64,000 nucleotides of DNA from JANQHS01 sp965227315 (lineage in GTDB: Bacteria; Bacteroidota; Bacteroidia; Cytophagales; CCMP332). Position 1 is the first letter of the stretch; the number at the start of each line of letters is the position of its first letter. Of this stretch, positions 8,571 to 17,022 are shown piece after piece. The notes under the pieces were generated by a model. The model did not search any database, was not told where the DNA came from, and saw nothing but the letters and a program-made list of their open reading frames with translations. The stretch covers positions 1,674,001 to 1,738,000 of the forward strand of contig OZ245737.1 in assembly GCA_965227315.1 (NCBI GenBank). Reading direction: 5' to 3'. A program made the translations under genes and the position numbers.

Positions 8571-9938
8571 TTAAGATTTAAAGACTTTTTTAAATACGTC
8601 GGCAAATTTTGTTTCGGCTGCAATTTTAATACCAGCTTTAACGCTTTTACCCCCTTTTTGGTTACTTGATGGGATAAAAATCTGCTCAAAACCCAACTTT
8701 TCACATTCACCTATCCTCAGGTCGATCCTAGTAACTCCGCGGATCTCACCTCCCAGGCCAACCTCACCCACAAAAACCATGTTATGCGGTAACTCTATGT
8801 CCAGATAAGAGGACACCAGAGAAGCGCAGACGGCCAGGTCCATGGCGGTATCCTCGATCCGAAATCCACCGGCCACATTGACGAAAACATCCTGATCTGA
8901 AAAGCGCAGCTTCAAACGCTTCTCCAGTACAGCCAACAGCATGTTTAATCTTTTTTGGTCAAATCCGGTTGCAGATCTCTGAGGGGTTCCGTAGGTGGCG
9001 GAGCTGACCAGGGATTGCACCTCAATGATCAGGGGGCGGTTCCCCTCAATCGTAGCTCCAAGCGAGGAACCCGAACCCTTGGACAGGTCGCTTCCCGAAA
9101 GGATCTCCGACGGGTTTTTTACTTCGACAAGACCCTGCTCTGCCATTTCAAAGATCCCCAGCTCCGAAGTCGATCCAAATCTGTTTTTGGAAGTTCGGAG
9201 TATTCTGAAGACCATATTTCGGTCTCCCTCAAACTGCAGCACGGTGTCCACCATATGCTCCAGGATCTTTGGCCCGGCCAACTGCCCGTCCTTGGTTATA
9301 TGACCGATCAACAAAACCGGGGTACCGCTTTCCTTGGCATACCTGAGAAATTCCGCAGCACTCTCCCGCACCTGACTGATGCTGCCGGGGGGGCTATCGA
9401 CAAAGGAACTCACCATGGTCTGGATAGAATCCACGATGACAAGACCCGGCTCAAAAATCTCTATTTGCTTGAATATGTTTTGGGTGCTGGTTTCAGCCAG
9501 CAGGAAACAATCCTCACTTCCCCCTACCCTTTCCGCCCTCATTCTGATCTGAGACGGACTTTCCTCACCCGAAATATAAAGCACCTTGCTACCCTTCATT
9601 TTCAAAGCCAGTTGAAGGAGAAGCGTTGACTTTCCTATTCCCGGCTCTCCTCCCACAAGTACAATGGACCCCTTTACAATGCCTCCGCCCAAAACCCTGT
9701 TAACCTCTTCAAAAGGCGTAACCAGCCTTTCCCCATCTACCTGATCAACATCCTTAAGCGCCACCGGCTTGGCAGCACGGCCGGCGCCATAACTTGTAGC
9801 CGATTGCCCATTGGATTTCTTTTCGATGACCTCCTCCACGAATGTGTTCCACTCACCACAGGCAGGGCATTTCCCCAGCCATTTGGGTGATTCATATCCG
9901 CAGGATTGACAGAAAAATGAGGATTTGACCTTCGCCAT
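8571..9938 (-). CDS. radA: DNA repair protein RadA
   Basis: A 455-residue RadA/Sms ATPase, which promotes branch migration during recombination. Four-Cys zinc finger (C10, C13, C24, C27 in FFCQSC and GKCPAC), Walker A GGEPGIGKST (about 96-105), Walker B region LVIVDSIQT, the RadA-specific KNRFGS motif in RTSKNRFGSTSELG, and a C-terminal Lon-like domain (FVNVAGGFRIEDTAMDLA). Length and order are those of the family. The start at MAKVKSSFF is preferred over an upstream codon because it places the zinc finger at the usual distance. Confidence 0.97.
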   Translation of the reverse strand: MAKVKSSFFCQSCGYESPKWLGKCPACGEWNTFVEEVIEKKSNGQSATSYGAGRAAKPVALKDVDQVDGERLVTPFEEVNRVLGGGIVKGSIVLVGGEPGIGKSTLLLQLALKMKGSKVLYISGEESPSQIRMRAERVGGSEDCFLLAETSTQNIFKQIEIFEPGLVIVDSIQTMVSSFVDSPPGSISQVRESAAEFLRYAKESGTPVLLIGHITKDGQLAGPKILEHMVDTVLQFEGDRNMVFRILRTSKNRFGSTSELGIFEMAEQGLVEVKNPSEILSGSDLSKGSGSSLGATIEGNRPLIIEVQSLVSSATYGTPQRSATGFDQKRLNMLLAVLEKRLKLRFSDQDVFVNVAGGFRIEDTAMDLAVCASLVSSYLDIELPHNMVFVGEVGLGGEIRGVTRIDLRIGECEKLGFEQIFIPSSNQKGGKSVKAGIKIAAETKFADVFKKVFKS

Positions 9939-9992
9939 GGAATTAGGTCCCGAAATTAATTCAAATTGCTTCAACTAAGCTATTTAACTCCC

Positions 9993-10022
9993 TTTTCAAG
10001 GGCGGTTAGTTAATTATCTTTG
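9993..10022 (+). promoter_or_regulatory. Promoter of the fumarase gene
   Basis: A perfect -7 box TATCTTTG (10015-10022) with TTTT (9993-9996) 18 bases upstream fits the Bacteroidota consensus. The ATG lies at 10041, leaving a leader of roughly 12 bases. Confidence 0.5.
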
Positions 10023-10040
10023 CCGCAAAAGCACCAAAAA

Positions 10041-11438
10041 ATGGACTACAGGACGGAACACGATACCATGGGGGAAGTTAAGGTCCCTGCCGATAAATAC
10101 TGGGGAGCACAGACCCAGAGATCATTGATGAATTTTCCGATCGGGGAAAACAAAATGCCCCTGGAAATTGTGAAAGCCTTTGGTCATTTAAAAAAGTCAG
10201 CGGCCCTGGCCAATGTGGAGCTTGGGGCCATGCCCAAAGAAAAGGGAGAACTTATTGCCAAGGTTTGTGAGGAGATCATCAACGGCAAGCTTGATGATCA
10301 ATTTCCCCTGGTCGTATGGCAAACGGGTTCCGGAACTCAAAGCAATATGAACGTCAATGAAGTGGTTGCAAACCGCGGGCATGTGATGAATGGCGGACAG
10401 CTTACGGATTCGGAGAAAGCACTGCACCCCAATGATGATGTCAACAAATCACAATCTTCCAATGACACATTCCCAACCGCCATGCACATCGCGGCCTATG
10501 AGATGATCGTGAAACAGACCATACCCAAGGTCACTAAGCTCAGGAACACCCTGGATCAAAAAGCAAAAGACTTTCATTCGGTGGTTAAGATCGGTAGGAC
10601 CCATTTCATGGATGCGACTCCATTGACTCTGGGGCAGGAGTTTTCGGGTTATGTAGCTCAGCTTGATCATGGTTTGAGAGCTTTGAAAAATACCCTGACC
10701 CACCTCAGCGAGCTCGCCCTTGGGGGTACCGCAGTGGGAACCGGGCTAAACACCCCGGATGGATACGATGACTTGGTGGCAAAATATATCGCAGAATCAA
10801 CCGGTAATCCTCATGTGAGTGCCCCGAACAAATTTGAAGCCCTGGCTGCCCATGATGCCATGGTTGAGTCCTCGGGAGCATTAAAGCAATTGGCGGTAAG
10901 CCTGATGAAGATCGGAAATGATGTGCGAATGCTTTGCTCCGGACCAAGATCAGGAATAGGAGAGATTAAAATTCCCGAAAATGAACCGGGAAGCTCCATT
11001 ATGCCGGGAAAGGTCAACCCGACCCAATGTGAAGCATTGACCATGGTCTGCGCACAGGTGATCGGGCTTGATACCGCCATCTCCGTTGGTGGGGCAACAG
11101 GACATTTTGAATTGAATGTCTTCAAACCGATGATGGTCTTTAACCTTTTGACAGAGGCAAGGCTGATCGGCGATGCTTGCGAATCCTTTAATGACAGATG
11201 CGCCATCGGTATTGAACCGAATCACGAGGTGATCAAGGATAAACTGGAAAAAAGCCTCATGCTGGTTACCGCATTGAACACCCATATAGGATATGAGAAC
11301 GCCGCAAAAATTGCCAAGAAAGCTCATGCCGAGAACAAGACCCTGAGGGAAGCTGCCATCGAATTAGAGCTTCTGACCTCAGAACAATTCGACGAGTGGG
11401 TGGTACCCGAAAATATGGTCAAGGGGCTCAAGAAATAG
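10041..11438 (+). CDS. fumC: Class II fumarate hydratase
   Basis: A 465-residue fumarase of the iron-independent class II type, interconverting fumarate and malate in the TCA cycle. Visible family marks: TRTEHDTMGEVKVPADKYWG-like N-terminus, GSGTQSNMNVNEV (about 95-107), GRTHFMDATPLTLGQEFSGY (about 182-201) and the fumarase/aspartase signature GSSIMPGKVNPTQ (about 315-327) with the catalytic Ser loop. Full length. ATG 10041 is chosen over a TTG at 10020 because the TTG lies within the promoter. Stands alone. Confidence 0.97.
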   Translation: MDYRTEHDTMGEVKVPADKYWGAQTQRSLMNFPIGENKMPLEIVKAFGHLKKSAALANVELGAMPKEKGELIAKVCEEIINGKLDDQFPLVVWQTGSGTQSNMNVNEVVANRGHVMNGGQLTDSEKALHPNDDVNKSQSSNDTFPTAMHIAAYEMIVKQTIPKVTKLRNTLDQKAKDFHSVVKIGRTHFMDATPLTLGQEFSGYVAQLDHGLRALKNTLTHLSELALGGTAVGTGLNTPDGYDDLVAKYIAESTGNPHVSAPNKFEALAAHDAMVESSGALKQLAVSLMKIGNDVRMLCSGPRSGIGEIKIPENEPGSSIMPGKVNPTQCEALTMVCAQVIGLDTAISVGGATGHFELNVFKPMMVFNLLTEARLIGDACESFNDRCAIGIEPNHEVIKDKLEKSLMLVTALNTHIGYENAAKIAKKAHAENKTLREAAIELELLTSEQFDEWVVPENMVKGLKK

Positions 11439-11506
11439 GTTTTTAAGAGGTCTTTTCATTAATTTGAGGTAGAAGAGAACCCTAAAAACCTATAAATCTA
11501 GTTGCT

Positions 11507-12100
11507 ATGCGTATTCTAACGATCATTTTAGCCCTGGCTCTGATTGCTCCGGCTGCTGTTGCTCAAAAGACCAGCAAGGAGGAGAAGAAGCTAAAAAAGG
11601 AGTGGAAAAAGAAGATGAAACAGATGGATCCATTGGAGTTTAAAGAGCTTGTGGAATCATCGGAAAGAACCAAAAGAGAGCTGACCTCACTTCGCAATGA
11701 GAATGTCGAACTTCAAAATGAGTTGAATTCCAAGGATGATGAGATCAAGCAGGCACAGGACGCAACGAGGAGATGCAAAAGCGAACTGGCAGCAGCTCAA
11801 AGTGCACCGAAAAAGGTTGAATCTCCCTATGCCGTTGGAGATCCAATGACCGGAATCCTTTTCAAGGTTCAGATCGGAGCATTTCGCAATCAGGACCTGA
11901 GCAAATTCCTCAACAACCATCCCAACTTCTCAGGTGAGGAAGAAGGCGGCATGAGGAAATATACACTTGGGATGTTCAGGGAGTACTACGAAGCAGACGA
12001 ATTCAAGAACTACCTGATCGCTATGGGAGTTAAAGATGCCTGGATCGTTTCCTATAAGGACGGGAACAGAGTGGACATCAAAGAAGTACTCGAAGGATAA
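11507..12100 (+). CDS. Secreted coiled-coil protein with SPOR-like C-terminal domain
   Basis: A 197-residue protein: signal peptide (1-19, ending VAQ), a Lys-rich stretch (KEEKKLKKEWKKKMK), a coiled coil (about 45-95, with heptads in LRNENVELQNELNSKDDEI), then a compact domain (about 115-190: FKVQIGAFRN, MRKYTLGMFREYYEADEFKN, KDAWIVSYKDGNRV) whose alpha-beta pattern is that of SPOR-type peptidoglycan-binding domains. Probably a periplasmic cell-wall-associated protein. Followed by a strong terminator. Confidence 0.7.
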   Translation: MRILTIILALALIAPAAVAQKTSKEEKKLKKEWKKKMKQMDPLEFKELVESSERTKRELTSLRNENVELQNELNSKDDEIKQAQDATRRCKSELAAAQSAPKKVESPYAVGDPMTGILFKVQIGAFRNQDLSKFLNNHPNFSGEEEGGMRKYTLGMFREYYEADEFKNYLIAMGVKDAWIVSYKDGNRVDIKEVLEG

Positions 12101-12118
12101 GCCCCAACAAAATAATCG

Positions 12119-12163
12119 GACCCGGATCAGGATCCATACTTGGATCAGGGTCCGGGTTTTTTT
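12119..12163 (+). terminator. Rho-independent terminator
   Basis: CCCGGA pairs with TCCGGG and GATCC with GGATC around a short loop, followed by a run of eight T interrupted only by the downstream gene start. It ends transcription of the SPOR-like gene and abuts the next ATG (12165). Confidence 0.85.
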
Positions 12164-12164
12164 C

Positions 12165-13067
12165 ATGAAGAAACCAGCGCTCTATATACTTTTTCTTGCT
12201 TGCCTATCCTGTGAATTCGAAGGTCATAAAGCACCCAGGATCATGGGCATGGAGTATTCCGTTTCCAAAAGCGATCCGGGTAGGACGCTTGAATTGCTCA
12301 AGGAGAACATCGATAACAATCCAAAACTCAAGTCACTTGCCAGCTATGAAGATCAGGACCTTAAAATAGGGATCCTCTTTTTTGGTAATCCAAAGGTTGG
12401 CACGCCCCTGATGCAGATCAACCCTCGGGTAGCTCTTGATCTTCCCCAAAGAATGCTCTCCTACACCGATGGCTCCAATGGATCAATACTTGTGCACAAC
12501 AGCGGGGATTATCTGGCCCAGGCATATGGTTTGAAAGGAGCGGAAAGCATTGATCTGATCAACAAGGCGCTTTCCGGGATCAATGCTTCCGTGACCGGCG
12601 ATGAGGTCAGATCGACCAAAGGAGCCAATTTTGGAACCAACAAAGGCGTAGGCCGGATCAGCAGCAAGAAGAATTTCCGTGAAAGCTACCAACTCGTCCT
12701 GGAAGGCATAAGCCAAAATGGATACAAGCTGTTCAAGGAGATCGATCATGGAGAGAATGCCAGGAACAATGGGTTTGAACTCCCCAATACAAGGCTCCTT
12801 ATGGTTGAGGACCCTGAATTAAGCCAGCTGGTTGACAAAACCGACCATAGTCTTTTCCTGGATGTTTATCCGCTCAAATTCCTGGTTTGGGACGATGACA
12901 ATGGAAAGATCACCGTGAGTTTCCATCGCCTGGAATTCCACTTCGCAAGGCGGAAACTCAATACCAATTCACGAGGATTTATAGAGCTCAAAAGAATGCA
13001 GTCCAGTATCCTGGAAGGGGTTAAGAAGGGTCGGGATGCATTACCATCAAAAGACTTACCTTCCTGA
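12165..13067 (+). CDS. Lipoprotein with two DUF302 domains
   Basis: A 300-residue protein with lipobox LACLSC (Cys16). Two DUF302 copies are recognisable: the first (about 28-130) with FFGNPKVGTPLMQINPRVAL, the second (about 190-285) with HGENARNNGFELPNTRLL and FLVWDDDNGKITVSFHR. DUF302 is a small alpha-beta domain of unknown function, usually single. An upstream open frame runs through the terminator and is rejected in favour of ATG 12165. The gene for a YccF-type membrane protein begins 1 base after the stop. Confidence 0.8.
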   Translation: MKKPALYILFLACLSCEFEGHKAPRIMGMEYSVSKSDPGRTLELLKENIDNNPKLKSLASYEDQDLKIGILFFGNPKVGTPLMQINPRVALDLPQRMLSYTDGSNGSILVHNSGDYLAQAYGLKGAESIDLINKALSGINASVTGDEVRSTKGANFGTNKGVGRISSKKNFRESYQLVLEGISQNGYKLFKEIDHGENARNNGFELPNTRLLMVEDPELSQLVDKTDHSLFLDVYPLKFLVWDDDNGKITVSFHRLEFHFARRKLNTNSRGFIELKRMQSSILEGVKKGRDALPSKDLPS

Positions 13068-13068
13068 T

Positions 13069-13443
13069 ATGAACACCATAGGAAATGTGATCTGGTTGAT
13101 CTTCGGTGGTATTATCGTGGCCATTGAATACTTGATATCCAGCCTGTTGCTGATGATCACCATCATCGGGATCCCTTTTGGATTGCAAACCCTGAAGATG
13201 GCAAGTCTGGCACTCTGGCCATTTGGAAGAGATGCGGTCGTGGTGGATCGCGGTACCGGATGTTTGTCAACGATCATGAATGTCATCTGGATATTCCTCG
13301 GAGGGATCTGGATCTCATTGACCCATGTTTTCTTTGCTTTGATCCTGGCGATTACCATTATCGGTATTCCCTTCGCCCGGCAACATATCAAACTCGCCGC
13401 GGTCGGTCTAACGCCTTTCGGCCGGGAGATCCGAAGTCTTTAG
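13069..13443 (+). CDS. YccF-family inner-membrane protein
   Basis: A 124-residue membrane protein with two copies of the YccF (DUF307) repeat: GNVIWLIFGGIIVAIEYL...ITIIGIPFGLQTLKMASLAL...PFGRD and MNVIWIFLGGIWISL...ITIIGIPFARQHIKLAAVGLTPFGR. Four membrane helices. The function of YccF is not established. Translation is probably coupled to the DUF302 lipoprotein gene, whose stop is 1 base upstream. Confidence 0.9.
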   Translation: MNTIGNVIWLIFGGIIVAIEYLISSLLLMITIIGIPFGLQTLKMASLALWPFGRDAVVVDRGTGCLSTIMNVIWIFLGGIWISLTHVFFALILAITIIGIPFARQHIKLAAVGLTPFGREIRSL

Positions 13444-13447
13444 AAAT

Positions 13448-14068
13448 TCAGTCCTGAAAATCCACCTCAACAAGTTTCTGAGCGGTTTGCGGGATCACCT
13501 TCCGCTCATCACTTGGAATATTGATATAGCTTAACCTTTGATTATCGGTCGTTTCCATGGTGAAATACAGGATTTCATCTGCGCCCAGAATAGAACTGAA
13601 ATCGTCCTCCTCCAAAGCCATGCTGAGCGTCGAAATATCGGTCAGAGCATTGTGGATATACTCCATGGTGTAGGGTTTGATCACCGCTTCCCCCATATCG
13701 TTTTTGATAAATACCTGGACATGCGGATGTTCCGGGGTATGGATCTCCTTGGTCTGAAAATGCAGGAACATCGCATACATGTCCCGCTCATTTTTGAAAA
13801 GCTCCCCTTTCAGATGATCTGTATGAAAAGGGTAAAAAACGTAACGCTCGCCATCATTGTCTCTTCCGTGCTGAACTTCCTGAGCTCTCGAAACATGCGA
13901 AACGAAAGTCAGGTAAACACCGAGGGGAATAGCTGAAGTCCACTTTGAGTTTTCAAGGATCTTTTTCATGATCCCAAGAAACGAGTCCATCAGCCTGGTG
14001 AAGAAAGAATTGGATTGAACGGGAATATTTGAGGAGTGAGTAGGGATCGGGTCGGCTTTAGCTTGCAT
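13448..14068 (-). CDS. Hypothetical protein, stress-response-like context unknown
   Basis: A 206-residue protein that I do not recognise. The N-terminal 60 residues contain one weak hydrophobic stretch (TSAIPLGVYLTFVSHV, about 45-60); the remainder is soluble, acidic and mixed alpha-beta (RYVFYPFHTDHLKGELFKN, HPHVQVFIKNDMGEAVIKPY). ATG 14068 is chosen over a TTG at 14098. It is convergent with yccF, 4 bases apart, and divergent from the DUF4407 gene. Confidence 0.5.
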   Translation of the reverse strand: MQAKADPIPTHSSNIPVQSNSFFTRLMDSFLGIMKKILENSKWTSAIPLGVYLTFVSHVSRAQEVQHGRDNDGERYVFYPFHTDHLKGELFKNERDMYAMFLHFQTKEIHTPEHPHVQVFIKNDMGEAVIKPYTMEYIHNALTDISTLSMALEEDDFSSILGADEILYFTMETTDNQRLSYINIPSDERKVIPQTAQKLVEVDFQD

Positions 14069-14209
14069 GAAATTACCCAGTAGGGATCGGAATATCAAAA
14101 AAAGGTCTTCGCAAAACGATCGTCAGCTATGCGATCGCTAGGTTTTATTCTTGACATCTATACCAAGTAAACCTAAATTCCGTTAGATTTTAACCAAACC
14201 AGAAAAATC

Positions 14210-15262
14210 ATGAAGGAGGTCAAACGTTTTTTCTGGCTGTGTTCAGGTTCGCATAAGGCATTCCTGGAAGACAGCCCATCGGAAGCATCAAAGTATGCCG
14301 GCATCGGTGCCACCATTTTTTTCACGGGGATCTTTGCAGCCCTGGCCGGAGGATTCGCCCTTTACACGGTATTCGACAATATCTGGATAGCCATCATCAT
14401 GGGACTCCTCTGGGGTCTGATGATCTTTAACCTGGATCGTTATATCGTTTCATCCATGAGGAAAAAGGATGTCTTCTGGCTTGAATTCAGGACTGCAATT
14501 CCAAGAATGATCCTGGCCTTGCTGATCGCCGTGGTCATCACCAAGCCTCTGGAGCTAAAGGTGTTCGAAAAGGAAATAGAAACGGAGCTTATCGCCATGA
14601 ATGCCGAGATCCTCGCGGCCAATGAGGCTTCCATTCGCGAAAGATATGCCCCGGATACAGAATCTTTAAGTGCAGAGAATGCCAGGCTGACAGGGGAAAT
14701 CAATGATAAAGAGGCCAGAAGAGATGAACTAAGGCTCATCGCACAACAGGAAGCAGATGGAACTGGGGGAACAAAAAGGAGAAACGCCGGTCCGATCTAC
14801 AGGATCAAGAAGGCTGATGCCGACCGTGTTGAGTCCGAACTGGAAGAACTCAAATCCCAGAACCTTGCGCTGATCAAAGCCAACAACGAGAAGATCGCAA
14901 GGAACGACTCTATGATGGCCTCTGAATTGGCAGCCATTGAAAAAAACACCTTCAATGGTATGGCCGCCCGGCTTGAGGCTTTGGAAAGGCTGACCCAATC
15001 TCATGCCGCCATTTGGTGGGCCAATGCCTTTTTTATACTCCTGTTCATCGCCATCGAAACCGCCCCGGTATTGGTTAAGCTGATATCACCAAAGGGTCCT
15101 TATGATCATCTGCAAAGCAGCAAGGAGTATTCCTACAGAGTGGATAATCTGGAAGAGATCGCGAGGATCAACCAGGAAGCCAGGCAACGGACAGCAAATC
15201 TCGCCGGCCCTGAGAAAGGATTTATCGATGAAAAACTTGAGTCCGGACTGAAGAAGGTTTAG
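14210..15262 (+). CDS. DUF4407 membrane protein
   Basis: A 350-residue protein of the DUF4407 family: RFFWLCSGSHKAFLEDSPSE at the N-terminus, membrane helices at about 32-52, 58-78 and 98-120, a long charged coiled coil (about 125-260, rich in Glu/Lys/Arg), a fourth helix (about 270-290, AIWWANAFFILLFIAIETAP) and a cytoplasmic tail. Family members are widespread in Bacteroidota and of unknown function. The last 4 bases overlap the convergent aminopeptidase gene. Confidence 0.85.
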   Translation: MKEVKRFFWLCSGSHKAFLEDSPSEASKYAGIGATIFFTGIFAALAGGFALYTVFDNIWIAIIMGLLWGLMIFNLDRYIVSSMRKKDVFWLEFRTAIPRMILALLIAVVITKPLELKVFEKEIETELIAMNAEILAANEASIRERYAPDTESLSAENARLTGEINDKEARRDELRLIAQQEADGTGGTKRRNAGPIYRIKKADADRVESELEELKSQNLALIKANNEKIARNDSMMASELAAIEKNTFNGMAARLEALERLTQSHAAIWWANAFFILLFIAIETAPVLVKLISPKGPYDHLQSSKEYSYRVDNLEEIARINQEARQRTANLAGPEKGFIDEKLESGLKKV

Positions 15263-16917
15263 CCTTCCTTGACCACCAACTCATACATCAACCAGCCATT
15301 GGGATCAATGGTCACCTGACTCTTAGAATTGGCCTTGACCCGGGCAGGACCTCTTTTCAGGTCGAGTTTGTACATTTTCTTGTCCACCTTGACTTCAACG
15401 GGCATGGGGAAGTACATCCCATCGGGAATATCCCAGGAGATCATAACATAATCCTTGCCTCTCTCATAGACCAGCCTGGGCAGTTCTCCATAGTATCCGT
15501 ACATCTCAAATACCCAATCGAGTTCTTTCTCTGAGTAGGTCTCGATGATATTGACGAAATCATCCGTATTAACAAACCTGCACTGTCTTCCGTCAGTGAT
15601 CTTTTCAATGCTCTGGTCCGGATAAGCCATGAACCTCAGGCTCCTTCTAAGATTGTTTTCTCCCACCAGATACCTGAGTGTGTGAAGAAACCTTGCTCCC
15701 TTGGAATAGATGGGGCCACTCCATCCTCCCGAAGTTGTTTGGGATGTCCTGTTGATCACAGGATTCCTTGAGTGGAAGCGCATATCCTCCAGATATTCAA
15801 CCGACTTATCAAAACCCTGCTTTTCCTCCACATACAAGACCTGGGCATAGGTTCCGAACCCTTCATGGATCCAGGCATCCTTCCAGTCCGAGTTGGTGAC
15901 CATATTTCCCCACCACTCATGGGATAGTTCATGGTGATGAAGCTCATCAAAACCCCAGTCCTTGCCGATCATAGACCCGTTCTTGAAGTTTGAACCAAAG
16001 GCGATGATGGATTGATGCTCCATCCCGAGATGTGGAGTTTGAACAACTCCATATTTATCGGAACGAAAGGGATATGGCCCAAAATGTCTTTCCATGAAGG
16101 AAAGGTGATCCTTGATCTCAGGCATAAATGCCCTTCCCTTCTCCTCGTCTTCGGGCAAAACGTAGAATTCTATGGGGTATTTTGAGCCGTCAATACAGTC
16201 CATAGAGTCTTTAAGAAGTACATATGGTGCAATATTCAGGGCTACATTGTAAATGTTTATCGGGTTGCTGATGAACCAATGAAAGCTTGAAGTTCCGTCT
16301 TCTTTGTCCATCTTTTCAACCAGTTGACCATTGCAGGCAGCGGTCAGGCCCGAAGGGACGGTCACAAAAAGATCCATGGAATCCGGTTCATCAGAAACAT
16401 GATCCTTGCATGGCCACCAAATATCCGCTCCTTCTCCCTGACAGCTCGTGGCGATCCAATGAGCACCGGATTCTGTCTTCTCCCAGGTAAATCCTCCATC
16501 CCAGGGAGGCCTTTTGGCAACTCGAGGTATTCCGGAATATTTGATGCTGATGTCAACGACCTCACCGGGTTGAACCGTCCTCGCGAGATCAATCCAAACC
16601 TTTCCGATATCCCTTTTGTAATCCCTGGTCCTCTCCCTGCCATCCGGATCTATCTCTTTAACCGATTCGATAAAAAGGACCGTATCCAGATCCAAGACAA
16701 ACCAATAAAGCGGCTGAACAATTCTGGCCCTGACCGTGAGACTGGCTTCGATCCTCTTCTTTTCGGGCTCAACCTTGATATCAAACAAATAATACCCGAC
16801 ATCATAAGATGCCTGTTCCCGCATCAGGGGGCCTCCGGAATCAAGAATGTCCCGGATCTGAGCATAGGTCAAAACAGACCAAAGCGACAGAAAAAATAGA
16901 AGAAATGACCTTTTCAA
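15259..16917 (-). CDS. M1-family zinc metallopeptidase
   Basis: A 552-residue exported aminopeptidase-type enzyme. Signal peptide (1-20, VLTYAQ), N-terminal beta-saddle, substrate motif GMEHQ (298-302, replacing the more common GAMEN), zinc motif HELSH (H329, E330, H333) with the second-shell Glu352 after 18 residues (HExxH-X18-E). Shorter than classical M1 enzymes because the C-terminal helical domain is small. The start codon is TTG; no other in-frame start exists before the upstream stop. Probably a periplasmic or secreted peptidase that trims N-terminal residues from peptides. Confidence 0.92.
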   Translation of the reverse strand: MKRSFLLFFLSLWSVLTYAQIRDILDSGGPLMREQASYDVGYYLFDIKVEPEKKRIEASLTVRARIVQPLYWFVLDLDTVLFIESVKEIDPDGRERTRDYKRDIGKVWIDLARTVQPGEVVDISIKYSGIPRVAKRPPWDGGFTWEKTESGAHWIATSCQGEGADIWWPCKDHVSDEPDSMDLFVTVPSGLTAACNGQLVEKMDKEDGTSSFHWFISNPINIYNVALNIAPYVLLKDSMDCIDGSKYPIEFYVLPEDEEKGRAFMPEIKDHLSFMERHFGPYPFRSDKYGVVQTPHLGMEHQSIIAFGSNFKNGSMIGKDWGFDELHHHELSHEWWGNMVTNSDWKDAWIHEGFGTYAQVLYVEEKQGFDKSVEYLEDMRFHSRNPVINRTSQTTSGGWSGPIYSKGARFLHTLRYLVGENNLRRSLRFMAYPDQSIEKITDGRQCRFVNTDDFVNIIETYSEKELDWVFEMYGYYGELPRLVYERGKDYVMISWDIPDGMYFPMPVEVKVDKKMYKLDLKRGPARVKANSKSQVTIDPNGWLMYELVVKEG

Positions 16918-16999
16918 GTTTTTATGATTTGCCTAAAAATAGTGATCAGTAAGGAAAGGGCTCAAAAGATTATTACCCAATTAATTTATGTAATATATT

Positions 17000-17018
17000 T
17001 ACCCAAATATCTTAGGTA
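17000..17018 (+). promoter_or_regulatory. 19-bp imperfect palindrome before the cyclase start (copy 1)
   Basis: TACCCAAATATCTTAGGTA has near-complementary 7-base arms (TACCCAA and TTAGGTA). It ends 4 bases before the cyclase ATG. The same motif recurs before padR (18129-18147) with 15 of 19 bases identical, which suggests a PadR operator. Confidence 0.55.
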
Positions 17019-17022
17019 CAAG

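Noticed and set aside
8955..9629. Long open frame opposite radA
   Set aside because: Lies wholly antisense to the RadA coding region, has no start context and no domain pattern.
12036..12164. Upstream in-frame extension of the DUF302 gene
   Set aside because: The extension would be translated through the terminator hairpin of the preceding gene; ATG 12165 with a lipoprotein signal is better.
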